In this document: piece after piece, positions 51,189 to 58,528 of the stretch | Layout of the letters: each line of letters opens with the position of its first letter | Position numbering within the stretch: the stretch's first letter is position 1 | NCBI GenBank assembly: GCA_018401745.1 | Contig: JAGYJY010000022.1 | Location: 1-64,000, forward strand | DNA length: 64,000 bases | Source of the DNA: Pirellulales bacterium | GTDB taxonomy: Bacteria; Planctomycetota; Planctomycetia; Pirellulales; UBA1268 | Direction: 5' to 3' | The notes under the pieces: model-generated | Seen by the model: only the letters and a program-made list of their open reading frames with translations | Database searches by the model: none | Told to the model about the DNA's origin: nothing | Program-made: the position numbers and the translations under genes

Positions 51189-52283
51189 ATGCGCATGGTG
51201 GTCGGAGGCTTTCAGCGAACGGTGGGTCTGCGGTCGGCACGGCCGCTTCGGCGGTCGATGGGTCGGCCTCTGCGTGCCGCCGGCTTTTGCCTGCTGATCC
51301 TGATGGCGACCTCGGCAGACGCGGTGCAGGGAGACGATCCCGCGGAGCCGTCGGCGATCGTTGTGGCCCGCATTGACGGGCAGCCGATCTACCGGGCCAC
51401 CTACACCGAGGTGCTGCGCCGCGCCGGTTACGAGGCGGCAGCGACGCAGCAAGAGCGGCAGCAGATCGCGGCAAAGGTGGTCGAAGAGCTGATCAACGAG
51501 CAGCTGATTGGGCAGCTGCTCAAGGAGAACGGCGTCGACGTTGCCACGTCTGAGGTCGACGCCATGATCGCCAGCCTGCGGTCGCAGCTCTCAGCCAGGC
51601 AGCAGACGCTGGAGGCGTTTCTGCAGGAATCGGGACGCGACGAGTCGATGCTGCGGAAACAGCTCGCCACGGAGCTCGGCCTCAACAAGCTGCTGGTGCC
51701 TCGGCTGACGCCGGAGCGGCTGGAGGACTGCTTTGAGCAGCGGAAGCAGGAGTTTGACGGCTCTCGGCTCCGGGTCAGCCACGTTGTTTTGCGGCCCGAC
51801 TCGGCAGCAGGCAATGGTGCAGAAGCAGGGTTGCTCGAGAAGGCGGCTGGCATCCGCCGTGACATCGAGGACGGCCAGCTGAGTTTTGTCGAGGCCGTTC
51901 GCCGCTTCTCGGCTGGCCAGAGCCGGCTGCGGGATGGCGACCTGGGCTTTATTCCCCGCCATGGGCTGATGCACGAGGCCTTCGCCGCTGCAGCCTTTCG
52001 TCTCGCCAGCGGAGAGGTTTCCCAGCCATTCTTGACGCCTTTCGGTGTGCACCTGGTGACCGTCACTGAGGTCGCTCCTGGCCGCGGGAGCCTTTCCACC
52101 GCCCGCAGCGAGGTGCAGAAGCTGCTCGCTGCCGAGCTGCTGCGGGAGATGCTCGAGGCCAAGCAACAGTCGGTGGAGATCGTCTACTCCGCCGGAATCC
52201 CGCACTTTGCCAAGGCCGTGGGAACCGATCCGCTGAGAACGGTGGTCATCGAGCAGGCGGACGAGGGCAGCGGAGGCGAGTGA
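51189..52283 (+). CDS. Periplasmic SurA/PpiC-type peptidyl-prolyl isomerase
   Basis: About 364 residues, exported. The start is uncertain: ATG 51189 is used; ATG 51258 would give a shorter signal-peptide n-region and GTG 51096 or ATG 51153 a longer one. The signal is AAGFCLLILMATSADA. A SurA_N-like helical region (VVEELINEQLIGQLLKENGVDV) is followed by a parvulin-type rotamase domain with RVSHVVLRPDS, FVEAVRRFSAGQSRLRDGDLGFI and VSQPFLTPFGVHLVTVTE. It likely assists folding of envelope proteins. Confidence 0.85.
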   Translation: MRMVVGGFQRTVGLRSARPLRRSMGRPLRAAGFCLLILMATSADAVQGDDPAEPSAIVVARIDGQPIYRATYTEVLRRAGYEAAATQQERQQIAAKVVEELINEQLIGQLLKENGVDVATSEVDAMIASLRSQLSARQQTLEAFLQESGRDESMLRKQLATELGLNKLLVPRLTPERLEDCFEQRKQEFDGSRLRVSHVVLRPDSAAGNGAEAGLLEKAAGIRRDIEDGQLSFVEAVRRFSAGQSRLRDGDLGFIPRHGLMHEAFAAAAFRLASGEVSQPFLTPFGVHLVTVTEVAPGRGSLSTARSEVQKLLAAELLREMLEAKQQSVEIVYSAGIPHFAKAVGTDPLRTVVIEQADEGSGGE

Positions 52284-52388
52284 GCGAGTCTGGGAAGGCC
52301 CAGCGGACGTGCTGCCGGCGGGTGTTGCTCCGCCGCGGCCGAACGCCTACCCTCCTCCCCGCTTCCTCCCAGCCCGAGACCAACCGCC

Positions 52389-53369
52389 ATGAAAATTCGG
52401 ACCTGCCTGCTGGCCGCCTTCGGTCTGGTTGTGCCGCTGCTCGCCATGTTTTCCCATCTGATTCCGGCGGGTGTTTCCCACTCGTTGTGGAATCTGGCAT
52501 GGCAGCCCGCGGCAGCCTTCTTTGAAGACAGGGGCGGAGCCACGACGACCCCTGACGATGTTGACGTCGCCGACAGCCCGGCTGCTGAGGTGCACGCAGA
52601 CCTGCCTGACGGCACGGCCGCATTCTTGCCAGCCGACACGGCCGTCGCCGTGATGCCCGTGCCGGAAACGACTGCAGGCAGCGGCAGTGTCGAACTCAGC
52701 GAATGGCCTGCCGATGCCGGCAGCCCAGCAGCGGCGGTGCCGGCAGCGATGACCAGCCCCATCGCTGCGGCGGCCCCGACCGATCCAGCGACCACGGCTG
52801 CCCTCGAGCAGCTCGGTGCGTTTGACATCACATGCCAGCCGACGGCCGGCGGACGATTTTTTCATTGCTCGTGCCGAGTCGCGGCAGACCCGACTGGGCA
52901 GCTGGTGCGGATGTTTCACACCACGGAAACCGACCCGCAGCGGGCCATGCTGCGGCTTGTGGATGACGTGCGACGGTGGAAGGACCAGATCGCCGCCGGC
53001 CCCGAGGGCAGTCGTCGGTGCCGGCGGCACGCTGCTGCCCTTCACGCGAGGCCCGCTGAGCTCTCACTGCAGAGATCCACCGATGCGACGTGGCCCAACC
53101 ACCCTTGCCGCGTGCTTCGACAGGGCTGCTCAGGCGGCCCTGCCCGCTGCGAGCCTGCCTCCTGCGTGGCCGCCAGCCTGGCGGAGGCAGCCTGGCCGCA
53201 CCCCGCCAGCCCGCCCAGCTGGCCCTTCGCAGGCTGCCGAGCACCACGCAGGAGCCTGAGGAACCCTCCCCGCTTCGCCGCAGCGAGGAGCAGGCCCGCC
53301 TCGAGGCCGCGCTGTTTCTCGCCCGCGAGCCGCTGCCGACCCGTAAGCTCGCCAAACTCGCCCGGCTGA
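52389..53369 (+). CDS. Secreted/anchored hypothetical protein, C-terminus doubtful
   Basis: The N-terminal 210 residues look real: a hydrophobic leader (TCLLAAFGLVVPLLAMFSHL), a Pro/Ala/Asp-rich middle, and a compact block FDITCQPTAGGRFFHCSCRVAADPTGQLVRMFHTTETDPQRAMLRLVDDVRRWKDQIAAGP. After about 53010 the frame is Arg/Pro/Cys-rich and overlaps scpB by 280 bp. The protein probably ends near 53030 or is frameshifted there. No function is recognised. Confidence 0.5.
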   Translation: MKIRTCLLAAFGLVVPLLAMFSHLIPAGVSHSLWNLAWQPAAAFFEDRGGATTTPDDVDVADSPAAEVHADLPDGTAAFLPADTAVAVMPVPETTAGSGSVELSEWPADAGSPAAAVPAAMTSPIAAAAPTDPATTAALEQLGAFDITCQPTAGGRFFHCSCRVAADPTGQLVRMFHTTETDPQRAMLRLVDDVRRWKDQIAAGPEGSRRCRRHAAALHARPAELSLQRSTDATWPNHPCRVLRQGCSGGPARCEPASCVAASLAEAAWPHPASPPSWPFAGCRAPRRSLRNPPRFAAARSRPASRPRCFSPASRCRPVSSPNSPG

Positions 53370-53902
53370 GCGACGGCACGCGAGCCAGGGCCCTGATCCG
53401 AGAGCTCAACGCCGCCTTCGACGCCGACGGCTCGGCCTATCGGGTGGAGTGGATTGCCGGGGGCTTCCAGCTCCTCTCCAGAGCAGCCTTCGGCCCGTGG
53501 CTGCGACGCGTGATGGAGTCGGCCCCTGAAACCCGGCTCTCCAATGCCGCCATGGAGACGCTGGCGATCGTTGCCTACCGCCAGCCAGCCACCCGCGCCG
53601 ACATCGAAGCGATTCGTGGCGTGGGCTGCGACGAGATGCTCCGCCACTTGCTCGATCGCGATCTGATCGCGATCGGCGGCCGCTCCGACGAACTCGGTCG
53701 ACCCAACGTCTACATCACCACAAAGCAGTTTCTGCAGGTTTTTGGCCTCGGGCATATCGATGAGCTGCCACCGATCGAACTGCCGCCTGCCGCAGAGGCA
53801 GAGGAGGCCGGCGACGACGATGCGGAGAGCGCCGCAGACAGCAACGAGGCGGCCCACGAGGACGACGATTCAGCAGACGAAGCCCCTGCCGACGGAGCCT
53901 AA
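53090..53902 (+). CDS. scpB: Segregation and condensation protein B
   Basis: A 270-residue partner of SMC-ScpA in chromosome condensation. The conserved tandem winged-helix region begins at EEQARLEAALFLAREPLPTRKLAKLA (about residue 67) and includes LSNAAMETLAIVAYRQPATRADIEAIRGV and GRPNVYITTKQFLQVFGL. The GTG at 53090 gives an Arg/Pro-rich N-terminal stretch unlike ScpB, so a later start or an indel is possible. The tail is acidic and disordered. No scpA gene is adjacent. Confidence 0.85.
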   Translation: MAQPPLPRASTGLLRRPCPLRACLLRGRQPGGGSLAAPRQPAQLALRRLPSTTQEPEEPSPLRRSEEQARLEAALFLAREPLPTRKLAKLARLSDGTRARALIRELNAAFDADGSAYRVEWIAGGFQLLSRAAFGPWLRRVMESAPETRLSNAAMETLAIVAYRQPATRADIEAIRGVGCDEMLRHLLDRDLIAIGGRSDELGRPNVYITTKQFLQVFGLGHIDELPPIELPPAAEAEEAGDDDAESAADSNEAAHEDDDSADEAPADGA

Positions 53903-54357
53903 CCACAAGGCCCTCGCTGATCACGCAAGCCGCGTGCCAAAACCACCAAACTGCTGGCGATTCTCGCAGCGTTTTGGCTTCCACGGTTTTTTCAATCCAG
54001 AGGGTTGCAAGCAGGCCGGCCGAGGGCCACACTCTTGCCCACTCTGGAGGGCGTTTTCTCAGAGCAGGCTCTGGTCCCACGAGCCCTTTTCGGTGGTCTG
54101 GTCGCTGAGGTGCGAACCAGTGCCGGAAGCATGCGGGACCTCAGCCGCAAAAAAACAGGTGCCTCATTGGATGAATCGCATTCAATGGAGTACAGATTTG
54201 TTCCAAGAAACTCATGCGGTGTGCCGATGCACGGTACGCTTCGATGTGTTTCTCGATGTGCTTCGTTGTGAATCGTGTTTCGTCGTTGCGTGGTGATCAC
54301 CACTCCGGTGCAGCAGACAGCTGGCCGGCCCATGAACCGACCCGAGGAGATTTTGCC
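53903..54357. other. Gene-free region before the acidic protein gene
   Basis: 455 bp, less GC-rich than its surroundings, with A-runs (CAAAAAAACAG near 54150). GAGGAG lies 11 bases before the GTG at 54358. No open frame here looks genuine and no clear hairpin was identified. Confidence 0.45.
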
Positions 54358-54842
54358 GTGACGATTGTTGCAAGTCCCAGGCTGCAGCAGGACGTTTTCT
54401 CATGGGAGGAGCTCTCCGAACTTGAGGCCGCAGAGCCGCTGTTCGATTGCGTCGAGTCCTCGATGCTGCTGAAGGGTTCGGCCCTCGTTGAAGCCCCTGT
54501 CGCCATGGAAGAAGACGAGGAAGAAGAGGGCTACGAGGACGAGGACGAGGAAGACGGCGACGAAGAGGAAGAGTACGAAGACGAGGAGTACGAGGACGAG
54601 GAAGACGACGAGGAAGACGACGACGACGAAGAGGGGGATGAGGACGAGGAAGAGGGCGACGACCTCGACGAGGATGAGTGGGAAGAGGTTGAGGACGAGG
54701 ACGAAGAAGACGACGACGAAGAGGAAGACGACGAAGAAGACGACGAAGAGGAAGAGAAGACGAAGACGAAGAGTTCGACGAGGACGAAGACGAAGAGTGG
54801 GAAGATGACGATGAGGAGTGGGACGAGGAAGACGACGACTGA
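54358..54842 (+). CDS. Hyper-acidic Asp/Glu-rich protein (frameshifted)
   Basis: A GTG start preceded by GAGGAG. The first 50 residues are mixed (TIVASPRLQQDVFSWEELSELE). From about residue 51 nearly every residue is Glu or Asp, with occasional Tyr and Trp. Near 54757 the frame turns abruptly into Lys/Thr/Arg (KTKTKSS). Restoring one G there continues the acidic run (EDEDEEFDEDEDEEWEDDDEEW) to the TGA at 54840-54842. The length of 485 bp is two over a multiple of three, consistent with one lost base. Function is unknown; such tails can bind cations or basic proteins (inference). Confidence 0.7.
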
Positions 54843-54997
54843 TCGTCACCTCACGCGATTCTCGTCACACCTGCCGCCGCCTCCGGCGGCCCTGCAGGCC
54901 CGGGAAGCCACTTTTTTGGCTTTCACTGACCTTCCCAGGAAACCTGCCTCAGTGTGCTGGCGGCGGGGCCTCTGCCTCAAGCTGCTGCCGAATTGTT

Positions 54998-55210
54998 TCA
55001 CGCTCGCTGCGGGAGGAGCGTGCAGGCCTCCGCCACCTCGAGCAGCCCAGCAACGCCGGAAGCATGGTCGTCGGCCCCATTGTGGATGTGGCCGGTGGGG
55101 CCATAGCTGTTGGCAGATGTGCCGTAGCCCACGTGATCGTAGTGGGCCCCGACAACGACCACCTCCCACTCCCGGTTTCGTCGCTGCCAGCGGCGGCTCC
55201 AGTGCCCCAT
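54998..55210 (-). pseudogene. Relic of an M28-family metallopeptidase
   Basis: A 71-codon open stretch reads VVVVGAHYDHVGYGTSANSYGPTGHIHNGADDHASGVAGLLEVAEA. That is the zinc-binding block of M28 aminopeptidases: the HYDH ligand His/Asp, and NGADD with the bridging Asp. Nothing recognisable of the rest of the domain is present upstream, and downstream only a short fragment (SERETIRQQLEAEA) continues in another frame. The gene is truncated on both sides between the acidic protein gene and tRNA-Ser. The rest of this 510-bp gap (54843-55352) holds no gene. Confidence 0.65.
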
Positions 55211-55352
55211 GATGCTTCGCTCTCAGACGGTGATCCGAACCCTCCGGCCCCTCACTTGCGGCCAAACCCCGCGGAAAGTCCGCAGAATCTTGCGGCCAGG
55301 CTCCTTAGGCTTCAGAATACTTCCGCCGCAGGTCGATGCAGACCTGCCCACC

Positions 55353-55442
55353 GGAGAGGTGGCAGAGTGGTCGAATGCGCGTCTTTGCTAAAGACGTGAC
55401 CGGTCAAAAGCTGGTCCACGGGTTCGAATCCCGTCCTCTCCG
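55353..55442 (+). tRNA. tRNA-Ser (anticodon GCT)
   Basis: A 90-nt class II tRNA with a long variable arm. The acceptor GGAGAGG pairs with CCTCTCC, the anticodon loop TTTGCTAAA gives GCT, and the T-loop is TTCGAATC. CCA is not encoded. A T-run (55444-55450) follows immediately and may serve in termination. Confidence 0.95.
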
Positions 55443-55495
55443 CTTTTTTTCACGCAACTCTCGCGGCACTGCTTCCTGCAGTGCTCTGTTGCGGC

Positions 55496-56836
55496 TTACG
55501 GCGTGTCGGGCTGTTCGACGTCGTTGATCAACGACGTCGAGCCATCGGCAGCTCGCTCGAGCCGGAAGGCGTCGTGGACGTCGCCGATGGCGTTGAGGGC
55601 GCGGTAGCTGAGCCGATCGGGCTCGACGGAGATCACCTGATAGAGCTGCGTGCGGGTGGCCCAGGTGGCCATCACGGGCTGCGGCTCAAGGTCGTACATT
55701 TTCGGGCCGCTCACCGACACGACGTAGACGGTGCCGGTGTCGCTCTGCTGCCGCTGGCGGCCCACCGCCACGTTGACTTCTTCTAAGGAGCCGGGCTGGA
55801 AGGTGAGCCGGGGGGAGCGGGCGTAGGTGTGGTCGTGGCCCTGGAGGACGAGGTCAACGCCCAGGCGGTCGAAGAGAGGCTGCCAGGCCTCGCGAAGCTG
55901 CTGATTATCCCGACCCTTGGCAGATGAGAAAATCGGATGGTGGAAGGTCACGATCTTCCAGGTGGGGCTATCGTCGCTGAGCACGTCGGCCAGCCATTGG
56001 GTCTGCTCGGCAACCTGCTCATTGCTGTTGAGGGAGATGAAGCGGGCCCCCTGGTAGTCGATCGCGTAGCAGGTCTCGGCGAGCCCCTCGGGGCCTTGCT
56101 CCGGAAAAGCAAAGGTCGGTCGCCAGTGGTGGCTGAGCCGTCGGCCGCCGTCGTCGCCGCGTGCCATCTCGTGGTTGCCTGGGGTGGCCAGGGCGGGGAT
56201 GGTGCGGTGGATGAAGCCGGATGCCTCAAACCACTCGCCCCACTCGCGGTCGCTCTCGGCGCGGTTGATCAGGTCGCCGGCATGCAGGAAGAAGGCGGCC
56301 CGCGGAGCGTCTCGGAAGGCATTGCGAACGACGCGGGACCAGTGGCTGCGGACGTCGTTTTGAGCGTCGCCAAAATAGACAAACACAAACGGCTTGGCTT
56401 CCGCAGCAGACGTCTCAGTCTGGCACCACTCGCTCCAGTGCTCGCCGTCGCCTACCCGGTAGAGATACCGGGTCGCCGGCTCCAGGCCGCTGGCACGGGC
56501 CTCGTGGTAGCGGGCCACTCCGAGGTCGGTGGTCAGCAGCGTCGAGGTCCCCTCACGCCGCACCGCCTTGCCAACAAAGTCAGGCCCACCTTCCGCGACG
56601 GCAATCTCCAAGCGGCTTGCCTCGGTCGCAGGCTCGGTTCGCCAGGTCACCGCGATCTCGTGGGCGGCATCGGCAGTGATCGAGAGGCAGATCCGGTCGG
56701 GAAACGGCGTGGGCAGGTAGAGCGCATCCGGCCAGCCAACCGCCGGCGTGTGGTCGTGGTCGTGATCCTCATGGGCCAGCACGCCCCTGCCGCCCACCAC
56801 CGCCACAGCGACCGCCACCAGCACCCGTGCAAACAT
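55496..56836 (-). CDS. Purple acid phosphatase-type metallophosphoesterase, secreted
   Basis: A 446-residue exported protein. The start at 56836 gives the signal MFARVLVAVAVAVVGGRGVLA and has GGAGGAGG upstream; the longer frame runs into a repeat. The first domain is a fibronectin III-like module (HEIAVTWRTEP to TRYLYRVGDGE). The metal-binding motifs of the catalytic domain follow in order: YFGDAQND, HAGDLINR, TPGNHEM, TFHHPIF and GHDHTYAR. It is a dinuclear-metal phosphatase probably scavenging phosphate outside the cytoplasm. A His/Asp patch (HEDHDHDHT) sits just after the signal. Confidence 0.92.
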   Translation of the reverse strand: MFARVLVAVAVAVVGGRGVLAHEDHDHDHTPAVGWPDALYLPTPFPDRICLSITADAAHEIAVTWRTEPATEASRLEIAVAEGGPDFVGKAVRREGTSTLLTTDLGVARYHEARASGLEPATRYLYRVGDGEHWSEWCQTETSAAEAKPFVFVYFGDAQNDVRSHWSRVVRNAFRDAPRAAFFLHAGDLINRAESDREWGEWFEASGFIHRTIPALATPGNHEMARGDDGGRRLSHHWRPTFAFPEQGPEGLAETCYAIDYQGARFISLNSNEQVAEQTQWLADVLSDDSPTWKIVTFHHPIFSSAKGRDNQQLREAWQPLFDRLGVDLVLQGHDHTYARSPRLTFQPGSLEEVNVAVGRQRQQSDTGTVYVVSVSGPKMYDLEPQPVMATWATRTQLYQVISVEPDRLSYRALNAIGDVHDAFRLERAADGSTSLINDVEQPDTP

Positions 56837-57001
56837 GCTCACGACACACCTCCTCCGCGTTCTCGACGCCCCAAGGCCACCCAGCCCCAGCTGCGTCCCC
56901 ACGCTACCAGAAGCAGAAACCGTCGTGCAGCAAGCCAGCGATGAGCATTCCATGAGGCCGCCAGGCCCGCCGAGCCTCCACATCTTTGTCAGAGAAGAGA
57001 A

Positions 57002-57420
57002 CGGGACGGGTCCTCGGGCCGCAAAGCGAATAAACACGCAAGCGGGACGGGTCCTCGGGCCGCGAAGCGGATAAACACGCAAGCGGGACGGGTCCTCGGG
57101 CCGCGAAGCGGCCTCGGCTCTGCCGAGGTGCCTGCGGCACCCGAAGACCCGTCCCGTTCAATCCGCCTGCGGCACCCGAAGACCCGTCCCGTTCGCCGCC
57201 ACCCCACTCGGCCCTCGTCCCCGAGCCCCGGCCGCAGATCGCCGCGAAGCGGCGAACAGGCCGTCCTTAAAACCGTAAGCGAGGGGTGAGCCCGGGGCTG
57301 ACCCTCCGGCGTATGGGAGCAAGCGACGCCCGGAGGGCCAAAGCGCAGCGGACATCCGAGCGAGCGAGGGCCTGGATGGCCCGCAGTGAGCGTCCGGAGG
57401 GGCAGCCCCGGGCTCACCCC
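57002..57420. repeat. Mosaic intergenic repeat, copy R6 (multiplied C arms + A + B1)
   Basis: The left arm of module C (CGGGACGGGTCCTCGGGCCGC...) occurs three times about 40 bp apart (57003, 57045, 57084), and the right arm (CACCCGAAGACCCGTCCCGTTC) twice (57138 and 57173). Module A (57230-57266) and a B1 core (57283-57420, 138 bp) follow. The gap between the phosphatase and the coiled-coil gene (592 bp) is mostly this element, with about 165 bp of unassigned sequence at its left. The stop of the coiled-coil gene starts 8 bases after it. Confidence 0.9.
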
Positions 57421-57428
57421 GAGCGACC

Positions 57429-58256
57429 CTACAGGCCCGCGACCGACGGCATCGGAGCCAGCGGGATCGGCTCGGGCGCAATCGGCAGGTGAATCCGGGT
57501 GGCCTCAGCCTCATCAGAATCGGCGTCGCTTTGCCCAGGCGATCCCTGCTCCCGGCCCTGGTCTGCCTCGGGGCTCTCTCGCCGCTGGGCCTCTGCCCGG
57601 GCAAGTTCGCGGTCAATCCGCTGCTCGAGCCGGCGGGTGGCTGCCTCAAGTTCCTCGTTGATCGTGCGGTCCACACGCTTCACGATCAGGGTTCGTGTGC
57701 GATCAAGAGCCCGCTCGATCCGCGTCTCGTGAGCAGCTGCCATGCGAGCGATGTCTTTGGATGCCTGGCGGTCTAGGCGGTCTGCAGCCTCGTCGGCCTG
57801 GCTGTCGATCCGTGCGCGAAGCTGCTTTTCGAGCCGGGCTGCTTGCTTGGCGGCTTCGTCGGCGAGCCGCTGCTCGGCCGCGGAAAGCTGCCCGTCGATC
57901 TTTTGCTGAAGCGCGGTTGCCTCTGCCGCAGAGGCTTCGCGGATCTCCGTGAGTTCCTCGGCGTGCTGCTGCTGAAGCTGGCTGGCAACCTCGCCGACAG
58001 CTTCGTCGAGCTTGGCTTCGAGCCGCGTGGCCTCGTCTTCAAACTGCAGCCCGAGCATGCCAGCGAGATCGTCTCGAACAGCTGCCATCCGCGTGGAGAG
58101 CTCGTGGCGGACACGATGGGCGACTGTGCTTTGCAGTTCGGCCTCACGCTGCTCGCGAAGGCGTGTGAAGAGGCCGGCGTCGGCCGGCGAGGCCACGAGC
58201 ACAAGACCCATGACGACCACCATTCCTGCTCCAGCCCGCTCAAGCCAGAATCCCAT
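57429..58256 (-). CDS. Secreted coiled-coil protein of unknown function
   Basis: A 275-residue exported protein. The start at 58256 has a strong GGGAGGAG site and gives the signal FWLERAGAGMVVVMGLVLVASPADA. Residues about 30-240 are an Ala/Glu/Arg/Gln-rich continuous helix with heptad repeats (VASQLQQQHAEELTEIREA, QAARLEKQLRARIDSQADEAADRLDRQ). A disordered Pro-rich tail follows (PIAPEPIPLAPMP). No enzymatic motif is seen; it may be a periplasmic structural rod. Confidence 0.72.
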   Translation of the reverse strand: MGFWLERAGAGMVVVMGLVLVASPADAGLFTRLREQREAELQSTVAHRVRHELSTRMAAVRDDLAGMLGLQFEDEATRLEAKLDEAVGEVASQLQQQHAEELTEIREASAAEATALQQKIDGQLSAAEQRLADEAAKQAARLEKQLRARIDSQADEAADRLDRQASKDIARMAAAHETRIERALDRTRTLIVKRVDRTINEELEAATRRLEQRIDRELARAEAQRRESPEADQGREQGSPGQSDADSDEAEATRIHLPIAPEPIPLAPMPSVAGL

Positions 58257-58528
58257 CGCATCTCCTCCCTGATCGTTTCGGTTTCCCCCACCCCGACATC
58301 TTTCTCCATCGGACAAGCCCTGCCGCGATGGCCAGCGGCCTCGCCTGCCGACGTGGCTGTTTTTCGGTGGCAGAGGCCTAGACTCCACACAACCGTCACC
58401 ATCCAACCCGATGTGTCGGCGGCGGCTCCATCGCCGCTGGTGTGCGCGGTACCATAAGAAGACAAGGGGGCGGTGTTGCGAAGCCTAGCGGCGGCATCAA
58501 CGGCATGACGGATTCCAGAGGGTGACGT

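Noticed and set aside
54488-54808. Lys/Thr/Arg-rich open frame in the acidic gene
   Set aside because: It is the shifted frame of GA-rich acidic codons; composition is dictated by the GAAGAC pattern.
57286-57492. Open frame MSPGLTLRRMGASDARR in B1 cores
   Set aside because: It is the same in all B1 copies because the DNA is the same. It has no ribosome-binding site and no conserved end.
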